Shown: positions 58,120-64,000 of the stretch, one piece after another | How the letters are laid out: each line of letters opens with the position of its first letter | How positions within the stretch are numbered: position 1 is the first letter of the stretch | DNA from: DATARH01 sp963847345 | GTDB taxonomy: Bacteria; Pseudomonadota; Alphaproteobacteria; ATCC43930; CGMCC-115725 | Direction of reading: 5' to 3' | Length of the DNA: 64,000 nt | Assembly: GCA_963847345.1 (NCBI GenBank) | Contig: CAWJZU010000016.1 | Coordinates: 147,592 to 211,591, forward strand | The notes under the pieces: generated by a model | What the model was told of the DNA's origin: nothing | The model's input: the letters and a program-made list of their open reading frames with translations, nothing else | The model's database searches: none | Position numbers and translations under genes: made by a program

Positions 58120-58989
58120 TCAGCCTTTTTTGAACGGATGCCCCGGCAGACCCGCCACTTTCACGCGCATACTGTAAACCGAAGTGTGTGCGGTGAAAAA
58201 GAGCGTCTTCATGTCCGGCCCGCCAAAGGCGAGGTTGGCCGGCACTTCGGGCGTTTTGATCGTGCCGATATGGGTGCCGTCCGCCGCGTAAACCCAGGTG
58301 CCGCCAGGGCCGGTGCAATAGACGTTGCCCTGCACATCGACCTTCATCCCGTCCGGCACGCCGATCTTCTCGTCCGACGACATGTCGGCGAAGATGCTGC
58401 GGCGAACGATGTTGCCGGCGCTGTCGAGCTCGATACGGTGAATGTAGGCTGCGTGCCGCGTATTGGCGACATACAGCACACGTTCATCGGGCGAGAAGGC
58501 GAGCCCGTTCGGGTATTCGAAATCGGCGACGTGCTTGTTGCTGCCGTCGGGCATGATCCGGTAGACCGCCGACGGGTCGAGCTCGCGCTCACCGAGCGGA
58601 ATGCGTAGCCCCGGATTGGTGAAATAGACGCTGCCGTCGGACTTGCAGACGACATCGTTCGGCCGTGACAGGCGCTTGCCATCGAACCTGTCCATTAGTA
58701 CCTCACTCGACGCGAACATGCCGTCCGCGGGCCAGCGCGTCACCCGGCGGTTGCCGCCCTCGCATTGGATAAGCCGTCCCTGCGGATCGAAGGTCGTACC
58801 GTTGCCTTCGCCAGTATTCTCGCGCAGCAGCTCGGCTTTTTCACCTGGCTTGATGCGATAGAATTTCGACTCCCTTACATCGACGAAGTAATAGAACCCG
58901 TTCGGGTGATAGAGTGGCCCTTCGGTGAATGTGAAACCGGTATCGAGCCGCTGCGCGTCACCATCGATCAGGTCGTTGAGCGTTGGCAT
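58120..58989 (-). CDS. SMP-30/gluconolactonase-family lactonase
   Basis: The 289-residue beta-propeller protein begins at ATG 58989 after AGGAGA. Metal-binding elements are Glu in GFTFTEGPLYHPNGFYYFVD, Asn in LSRPNDVVCKSDGSVYFTNP, and Asn/Asp in FEYPNGLAFSPDERVLYVAN and KIGVPDGMKVDVQGNVYCTG. Family members hydrolyse sugar or organophosphate lactones. The N-terminus has no signal peptide. A TATAAT-like box on this strand at 59045-59050 could serve its transcription, but no -35 is evident. The 58990-59416 gap otherwise shows nothing supported. Confidence 0.88.
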   Translation of the reverse strand: MPTLNDLIDGDAQRLDTGFTFTEGPLYHPNGFYYFVDVRESKFYRIKPGEKAELLRENTGEGNGTTFDPQGRLIQCEGGNRRVTRWPADGMFASSEVLMDRFDGKRLSRPNDVVCKSDGSVYFTNPGLRIPLGERELDPSAVYRIMPDGSNKHVADFEYPNGLAFSPDERVLYVANTRHAAYIHRIELDSAGNIVRRSIFADMSSDEKIGVPDGMKVDVQGNVYCTGPGGTWVYAADGTHIGTIKTPEVPANLAFGGPDMKTLFFTAHTSVYSMRVKVAGLPGHPFKKG

Positions 58990-59416
58990 GTTGATCTCCT
59001 CACTGTGAGGTTGGGCGGTCAGACGCACCGAGCGTGTGCAAAAAATTATATGATCCGTACAAAACCTAGGTCCCGGGAAATTCCGTGCGCCCTGTCGTGC
59101 AGAATATAGGTGCATTATATGGGCGTGTCCTCACCGCCTGCAGGCGCAGCCGAAGCCGTGCCTTCGCGCCACAGCTTGCCAGGCGGGGCAGGGGCCATGG
59201 CCGATCTCGCCGAACCTGCCTAGCGCCTGATCCGGACCGGCGGCTTCGGATGCGCAATGCTGAATAGCTGACACTGGCCCATCGTCGAGGCGACCCTGGT
59301 CGGGACAACTCGTAGGCTGCGCCGCTTCGCCAATGTGCGATAATGGCGCCGACGCGCCCGTCACCGTCGGTCGGTCGAACGGGCGCGAAAGCTACTTTGG
59401 GAGGTATCGACGCCAG

Positions 59417-60166
59417 ATGAACGCCCTCAAAGACTCCATCAAGTCAGGTAGAACCGTCGTCGGGACGACCGCGACACCGAACGTCGACGTGTCGATCCTG
59501 GCCGACGCCGGGTACGACTTCGTGCTGTTCGATACCCAGCACTCCGCCTGGGAGATCAAGCAGCTGCAACCGTCGATCCAGACGATGCGCGGCAAGCAGG
59601 CGGCGCCGCTGGTGCGCGTCGCCGCGAACCAGGCCTATCAGATCTGCTTCGCGCTTGACGCCGGGGCACGAGGCATCGTTGTGCCGATGGTCAACACCCG
59701 CGCGGAGGCGGAGGCCGCCGTGCGCGCCTGCCGCTATTTTCCCCTCGGCAACCGCAGCAACGCCGGGGTGCGCGGCGAGTGGGGCGAGTTCAAGAATTAC
59801 CGCGATTACCTCGACGCCGTGAACAACGGGCTCGTTATCGTGCCGATGATCGAGACGAACCAGGCGCTGGAGAACCTCGATGCCATCGCCTCGGTCCCGG
59901 GCGTCGACGTCCTGCTGATCGGCCCATCCGATCTTTCGATCGAGCTGGGGGTGCCACTCGACTATCAGTGCGACCTCTATCAGCGAGCGCTCGATAAAAT
60001 CGCGGCGACTGCCGCGAAGCACGGCGTCGCCGCCGGGATGTATTTCATCCCGCCCGGGATGGATCCGAACTTCTACGTCCAAAAGGGGTTCAAGTTCTTC
60101 ACCATGCCGTGGGGCCCCTGGGCGACGGCCGGGATCCAGAACGCTCTGGCCGGGATCGATCGCTAA
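59417..60166 (+). CDS. HpcH/HpaI-family aldolase/citrate-lyase-type enzyme
   Basis: The 249-residue TIM-barrel protein starts at ATG 59417 after GGGAGG. Motifs include FVLFDTQHSAWEIKQLQPSI, PLVRVAANQAYQICFALDAG, ARGIVVPMVNTRAEAEAAVR, VPMIETNQALENLDAIASVP and LIGPSDLSIELGVPLDYQCD, the metal-binding Glu/Asp and pyruvate-binding Arg pattern of class II aldolases. Members cleave 4-hydroxy-2-oxoacids to pyruvate and an aldehyde. With the neighbouring divergent lactonase, a sugar-acid pathway is plausible but unproven. Confidence 0.88.
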   Translation: MNALKDSIKSGRTVVGTTATPNVDVSILADAGYDFVLFDTQHSAWEIKQLQPSIQTMRGKQAAPLVRVAANQAYQICFALDAGARGIVVPMVNTRAEAEAAVRACRYFPLGNRSNAGVRGEWGEFKNYRDYLDAVNNGLVIVPMIETNQALENLDAIASVPGVDVLLIGPSDLSIELGVPLDYQCDLYQRALDKIAATAAKHGVAAGMYFIPPGMDPNFYVQKGFKFFTMPWGPWATAGIQNALAGIDR

Positions 60167-60261
60167 GGACGGGTTATGCGGGCGGTCCGGCGAAATGGCC
60201 GAATCGCCCCCAGCGTGCGCCTGCGGGTGACCCCCTCTACACGCGGTAAGCACTTTACCGT

Positions 60262-61448
60262 TTGTCGGCGCAAGGCGAGACAGTATGTGCATCGGGAAGT
60301 GCAAACAGCGCGGCTGATATTTTCGTATCGATCGAGATGAGCCGAGCAAAGTGGGTAATCGGGGTGCACACGCCGCTGGCCGACAAGATCGCCATCCACG
60401 GGGTTGCTGCCGGCGATGCCGATGCCATTCTGGCGCTTATCGAGCGCTTGCGGTCACAGATAATGGTGGCGCAGGGATCCACTCCGAGCGTGCTGTGCTG
60501 TCACGAAGCCGGCTACGAGGGTTCTGGCTACAGCGCCGCTTCGCCGCGCTCGGGATCAAGGTGATCGTCATCGATCCCGCCAGTCTGCTCGTCAATCGCC
60601 GCGCGAAGCGCGCCAAGACCGATCGGATCGACGCCCGCGACATGGTGCGTGCGCTGATGGCCCATGCGCGCGGCGAGCACCAGGTACTAAGCGCCGTGCG
60701 GGTGCCGAGTGTCGAACAGGATGACGAGCGGCGATTGCTGCGCGAACGGCAGCGCCTGATCAAGGAGAGGACCGCCCACACCAACCGGATTAAGGGCCTC
60801 CTGAAGACGCAAGGAATTCCCGAATTCAACCCGCGCGCTGCGGGCGCGACGCAGCGGCTGGATGAGTTGATCACCGGCGACGGTCGTCCTCTCGGCCACC
60901 GCCTCAAATCGGAGATCGTTCGCGAGCTGCAGCGCTTGGCATTGCTCATGCAGCAGCTGGCGCAGGTCGAGGCCGAACGCAACCGTGTCATCCAGAAGGC
61001 GAGATCGCAGCTCGAGGAAGAAGCCGCTGTCGATCATCGCCGGGACGGGACGATGCTGGCAGCATTGATCCGCCTGAAGGGGATTGGCGCGAACGATGCC
61101 TCGATGTTGGTGCGTGAGGCATTCTGGCGGGATTTCCGCAATCGGCGCGAACTCGGCGGGTGGAGCGGATTGGCGCCCGCGCCGTGGGCCAGCGGCCCGG
61201 TGACACGCGATCAGGGGATCACCAAGGCGGGACCGCCGCTACTTCGCGCACAGATAATGCAGATCGCCTGGCGCTGGTTGTTTTGGCAGCCGGACAGTCG
61301 ATTGGCTCTGTGGTTCAAGGAGCGCACCGCGGGCGCGACAGGGCGCACGCGGCGCATTCTGGCCGTAGCCCTCGCGCGCAAGCTGTTCATCGCCCTGTGG
61401 CGCTACGCGACCACCGGTCTGGTTCCGGAGGGAGCGATCGTGACCTGA
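60262..61448 (+). CDS. IS110-family transposase, frameshifted
   Basis: The DEDD recombinase has ADIFVSIEMSRAKWVIGVHT, HEAGYEG followed (after one missing base near 60520) by FWLQRRFAALGIKVIVIDPA and the KTDRIDARDMVRALM Asp pair. The C-terminal serine domain carries RLKGIGANDASMLVREAFWR, GLAPAPWASGPVTRDQGITK and ARKLFIALWRYATTGLVPEG. The start is a TTG at 60262. IS110 elements integrate using a bridge RNA from a non-coding end. The 5' gap here is only about 95 bp and the 3' gap is about 410 bp, the latter being the likelier place for such an RNA. Confidence 0.88.
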
Positions 61449-61859
61449 TCCGGGGAGGATCGAAGGAATTCCCGCACAACTCGCGATCGTCGGGGATAAC
61501 CGGGCAGGACGTGTGACCGACCTTTTCCTGGGCTGCAAGACGCCGTTCGCAGAGAAGGGTCCCGTCCCACCTGAAGCGCCGCACCCGCAGCAACCGGGAT
61601 CAGGGTTACGAATGCCGCATCCGTTTGCGGCAAATCGAACCGGATAAAAGGCGAGTCGGTCGACGGCTTTGACGATATGGCGCTTTGCTCCGGCTGTTCC
61701 TTCCGATCGAAAGAATGCGGCCTTCTTGGGGCGTCGGTTCCAACTTGGGCTCGTTCCCGGGTGGTGCTGCGGGACCGTATCTCATCCCGGAAATCTGCTT
61801 GACGACCGGGGGCCCCATAAAAGGAAAAGGGTTTAGGGTTATCTAACCCGCGGGGCCGA
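61449..61859. other. Non-coding stretch downstream of the IS110 transposase
   Basis: No gene is evident in 411 bp. It includes a small perfect hairpin GGGTTA-TC-TAACCC at about 61834-61847 and GC-rich inverted segments. It may contain the end of the IS110 element and its bridge RNA, but element ends could not be fixed by eye. Confidence 0.3.
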
Positions 61860-62294
61860 TTACCGGCCCTTGTGCGCGCTGCTGAGATCTCGGATCTGAG
61901 CGGCGGCGCTCTTCAGCTCCTCATCGCGCAAATGCGACGCCACTCCGTCCTCCTCAGCCAGCGCGAGTAATCCGCGGAACCAAAGCGGCTTCTCAAAAAT
62001 TGTCATCGTGGCATCGAGCGGGCTTTGCCCCTCCGCGACTGGAAGCGGGATCTGATCGGCGAGACCCGGCCGGATGTGATAGTGGGCGCCCATGCTGAAG
62101 GGGTCGAAACGCAACGCCTGCTCCCGCTTGCCGGCCACGGCAACCACGATCGAGGGCCGTTCAATCTGGTCGGGCTCGCGGCCGGCCGGCTGGCGGTTGG
62201 GATGAAACAATATGTCAAGATGCGAGCCGGCATCGATGCGATGCCATCCGCTCCGGTCCTCGGGCATTTTCTGCTGTATCCGCGGTCGCTCCAT
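61860..62294 (-). CDS. Hypothetical protein
   Basis: This 144-residue frame has a central stretch QALRFDPFSMGAHYHIRPGL, a Phe-Asp/His-Tyr-His pattern like small DUF7700-type proteins, and a C-terminus FEKPLWFRGLLALAEEDGVA and LRDEELKSAAAQIRDLS. The assignment is tentative. The start is uncertain: the first ~40 residues overlap the end of the next frame. No membrane or signal segment is present. Confidence 0.5.
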   Translation of the reverse strand: MERPRIQQKMPEDRSGWHRIDAGSHLDILFHPNRQPAGREPDQIERPSIVVAVAGKREQALRFDPFSMGAHYHIRPGLADQIPLPVAEGQSPLDATMTIFEKPLWFRGLLALAEEDGVASHLRDEELKSAAAQIRDLSSAHKGR

Positions 62295-62874
62295 GACGCC
62301 CGTCCGTTTTCAATCGACGTTTCCCCGATTCCGGGTGGAAACTGCGGCCAGGATCGCCGCTTCGGGCGTTTGGGACATCTCCGTCCCCTCCGCCGCGTTC
62401 CAAAAAGAGCCGCACCGTATCGCTCGGCGCGCTGCCCGCCCCATAGGATCTCTCCGTTCCGGTGCCGGAGGCGGGCTGTTTGTCTACTGTTGCCGCAGCT
62501 CGTTGTTGCTCGATCCGGGCGAGCAGCCAGGTCTTCACCGCGGCGGCGGCACGCTCTCTTTCCGCATCGTCATGCGCAAGACGGCGCGCCTTGACGATGA
62601 CGGAACGCAGCTCGGCGAGGCTGCCGCAACGATGATCGTTGAAGTGCACGAGGGGAAGGCCCGGGCGAGGCATCGCATCCTGCAAGAGCGCGATCGCCGG
62701 CGCTGCCGGAATGCGGTGCTTGCGGCTCAAATGCAAAAGAGCGCCGACCAGGCAGTGGCCGCCGTTGCCGTCATCGTAACAGCCGCGCGCCCAGTGCCCG
62801 TCATCGGCGAAACAATCGAGCATCAGATCGAGCAATTGCACGGCTTTGCCGATTTCTGTCTCATGCATTGACAT
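62215..62874 (-). CDS. Hypothetical protein, DUF6197-like N-terminus
   Basis: From ATG 62874 (MSMHETEIGKAVQLLDLMLD) the protein contains WARGCYDDGNGGHCLVGALL and LVHFNDHRCGSLAELRSVIV, resembling the small DUF6197-type domain (about 110 residues with W, CLxGA and a later FND). The last ~80 residues are Gly/Arg-rich and unconvincing, and they overlap the next gene by 80 bp. The true end may be earlier, or an indel may be present. The function is unknown. Confidence 0.5.
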   Translation of the reverse strand: MSMHETEIGKAVQLLDLMLDCFADDGHWARGCYDDGNGGHCLVGALLHLSRKHRIPAAPAIALLQDAMPRPGLPLVHFNDHRCGSLAELRSVIVKARRLAHDDAERERAAAAVKTWLLARIEQQRAAATVDKQPASGTGTERSYGAGSAPSDTVRLFLERGGGDGDVPNARSGDPGRSFHPESGKRRLKTDGRHGATADTAENARGPERMASHRCRLAS

Positions 62875-63055
62875 TGGGCGCTCCCGGTCCGGGGGTAACG
62901 GACGCAGCGTATCACCGGCCGCCATTGGTCGGCATCGCCGCTTCGCATCGGCAGTCTGATCGCTTCGATCAACGATCCGCGCGGCCCGGTGCGCCTGTAG
63001 CTCAAAAGGCAACAGGAACAAGCGCATAAAGCCTGGCCCGTAGGGGTACGACCGC

Positions 63056-63084
63056 TTGCTTATTAATTGCAAAAAAGATATAAT
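63056..63084 (+). promoter_or_regulatory. Promoter of the toxin-antitoxin operon
   Basis: TTGCTT, a 17-bp spacer and a perfect TATAAT (63079-63084). Transcription would start at about 63090-63092, at the toxin's GTG codon, so the message may be leaderless. The AT-rich region contrasts with its surroundings. Confidence 0.5.
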
Positions 63085-63089
63085 TCCTC

Positions 63090-63410
63090 GTGCAGTGGTC
63101 GTTCAGCTTTGTCAGTGCCGAGGCCAAGGCAGAGCTTGACGCCCTGCGGGCGGACGTGCGCGCGAGTTTCGAGCGGATCGTGCAGCTGGTGCAGTCGGTC
63201 GGTCTTGAGCGGGTGCACGAGCCCCTCAAGCATATCGAGGACCGGCTCTGGGAAATGCGGCTGCGGGGCCGCGGCGGGATTGCCCGCTCGCTCTATGTGA
63301 CGGCGAGCGGCCGGCGGGTGGTGATCCTGCGGACCTTTGTCAAAAAGACGCAGAAGACGCCGCGCCGCGAAATCGAGTTGGCTCTCAAGCGGGCCAGGGA
63401 GGTGACATGA
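63090..63410 (+). CDS. Gp49/HigB-like toxin (RelE/ParE superfamily)
   Basis: This 106-residue basic protein fits the phage-derived Gp49-like toxin family: VSAEAKAELDALRADVRASF, KHIEDRLWEMRLRGRGGIAR, SLYVTASGRRVVILRTFVKK and TQKTPRREIELALKRAREV. The RGGIARxxY...VILRxFVKKTxKTP pattern is diagnostic. Such toxins cleave mRNA on the ribosome. The GTG start at 63090 is the only start before the conserved core. The antitoxin gene overlaps its stop by 4 bp, indicating coupled translation. Confidence 0.9.
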   Translation: MQWSFSFVSAEAKAELDALRADVRASFERIVQLVQSVGLERVHEPLKHIEDRLWEMRLRGRGGIARSLYVTASGRRVVILRTFVKKTQKTPRREIELALKRAREVT

Positions 63411-63709
63411 GCGGAGACAAGATGATCCCGGTCGAGAAATCCTTCGCCGAATGGCGCAAGGATCCGGACTACGTGAAGGCCTACAACGCGCTTGAGGACG
63501 AGTTTTCGCTCGCCGCCGAGATGATCCGGGCGCGCGCCAACGCCGGGCTGACGCAGGAGCAGCTGGCGCAGCGCATGAACACGACGCAGGCGGTGATCGC
63601 GCGGCTCGAAAGCGGCCGGGTCAAGCCGTCGACGCGCACGCTCGAACGGCTCGCCGCCGCGACCGGCATGAAGCTGCGGATTTCGTTCGAGCCGGCGCCG
63701 GCGCGATAG
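63407..63709 (+). CDS. XRE/HigA-like antitoxin
   Basis: This 100-residue protein has a helix-turn-helix of the Cro/CI type: ARANAGLTQEQLAQRMNTTQ and AVIARLESGRVKPSTRTLER. The N-terminal region (VEKSFAEWRKDPDYVKAYNA) is usual in antitoxins paired with Gp49-like toxins. The start overlaps the toxin stop (ATGA). It should bind the toxin and repress the shared promoter. The gene order toxin-antitoxin is the HigBA type. Confidence 0.92.
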   Translation: MSGDKMIPVEKSFAEWRKDPDYVKAYNALEDEFSLAAEMIRARANAGLTQEQLAQRMNTTQAVIARLESGRVKPSTRTLERLAAATGMKLRISFEPAPAR

Positions 63710-63779
63710 ATGCTGCCGCTTGCTATACCGGCGCTGCGCGCCGGGCGAAAGGCGCTGCCTCTCGCGCTCTCCGGGATAT

Positions 63780-63807
63780 TTGACCAAGGGTATTGGAGTG
63801 CTAGGAT
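63780..63807 (+). promoter_or_regulatory. Promoter with no downstream gene in the window
   Basis: TTGACC (5 of 6 matches), a 16-bp spacer and TAGGAT (4 of 6). It precedes a hairpin and an intrinsic terminator within 170 bp, so a short transcript is likely. Confidence 0.4.
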
Positions 63808-63813
63808 TCCCGC

Positions 63814-63975
63814 ACGGTACAGCCGGGGACGGCGATGACCGTCAAGGGTATCGCGGCCCGGCGGGGGTTAAACCGGCCCAAACCGCCGGGCCGTGATCAC
63901 CGCCCTGTCACTGGCCGGTCGGTCTCTGTTCGACCTAAACAAGAAGCCCCGGCACGGGGATTGCCGGGGCTTTGG
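63814..63975 (+). ncRNA. Candidate small RNA or attenuated leader
   Basis: Between the promoter and the terminator lies about 160 nt with a strong hairpin at 63850-63897 (14 of 15 pairs, ATC..GGCCCGGCGG with CCGCCGGGCC..GAT). A short frame MTVKGIAARRGLNRPKPPGR begins at 63835 and remains open at the window edge, so a leader peptide or the start of a gene cannot be excluded. No known RNA family is recognised. Confidence 0.35.
63944..63973 (+). terminator. Intrinsic terminator
   Basis: An 11-bp perfect stem AAGCCCCGGCA / TGCCGGGGCTT with a 7-nt loop is followed by T. The flanking A and T runs make it work on either strand. Confidence 0.7.
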
Positions 63976-64000
63976 GTCCCCAAGGCGGCGGGGATTGGGG

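Noticed and set aside
62990..63060. tRNA-like start (GCGCCTGTAGCTCA...)
   Set aside because: Only the 5' acceptor/D-like part resembles a tRNA; no anticodon stem, T arm or 3' acceptor pairing could be formed.

Overview
The window is GC-rich DNA with short intergenic gaps from an alphaproteobacterium, most likely a free-living soil or water Rhodospirillales/Hyphomicrobiales-type organism. This rests on gene content: monomeric isocitrate dehydrogenase, CysI with a stand-alone uroporphyrinogen methyltransferase, DUF1206, TRAP transport, many catabolic enzymes, IS5/IS66/IS110 elements and a palindromic intergenic mosaic. No rRNA, tRNA or CRISPR array was seen. The genus cannot be fixed from the sequence alone.

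Layout. (1) 1-7.7 kb is a surface-polysaccharide locus. An ABC exporter, a glycosidase/glycosyltransferase fusion and galE are on the minus strand, divergent from ugd and a UDP-glucuronate decarboxylase, so UDP-Glc can become UDP-Gal, UDP-GlcA and UDP-Xyl beside the polymerising and export genes. (2) 7.7-20.3 kb is housekeeping: a lipoprotein, DUF1206, a large alpha/beta hydrolase, a siroheme/sulfite-reduction group (sumT, an Lrp-type regulator, a SUMT-like protein, cysI), icd, a LOG-family hydrolase and a LysM protein. (3) 20.4-22.5 kb holds a 22-bp phased repeat array, a truncated DNA methyltransferase and the first of two near-identical 1210-bp IS5-type elements. (4) 22.5-36.5 kb carries an outer-membrane protein/FecR/CHASE2-cyclase module bracketed by a repeat pair, an MgtC/DUF4010 protein, an integrase, a TRAP operon whose dctP is split by a third IS5-type element, and an antiporter. 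(5) 36.8-48.0 kb is decayed accessory DNA in which an IS66 remnant and about a dozen gene fragments surround a few intact catabolic genes. (6) 48.0-56.7 kb is intact: a purM-type gene, an HPF-cold-shock fusion, a BaeRF3-like protein, acyl-CoA dehydrogenase, fatty-acyl-CoA ligase and oligoendopeptidase F. (7) 56.8-64 kb holds the second IS5 copy in inverted orientation, an SMP-30 lactonase, an HpcH/HpaI aldolase, an IS110 element, two small hypotheticals, a toxin-antitoxin pair and a promoter-hairpin-terminator unit that may be a small RNA.

Two genome-scale signals stand out. The two IS5 copies are inverted relative to each other, and their 4-bp flanks do not match within either copy (CTAA/CTAG and TTAG/CTAG). 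Both become perfect target duplications if the intervening 34 kb is flipped, which is the footprint of a recombinational inversion or of a misassembly across the repeats. Separately, many otherwise full-length conserved genes (galE, icd, pepF, the glycosyltransferase, an integrase, IS transposases) carry single-base indels, several of them in G/C runs. This looks more like residual sequencing error than true pseudogenisation, unlike the truncations and fusions at 37.8-48.0 kb, which cannot be explained that way.
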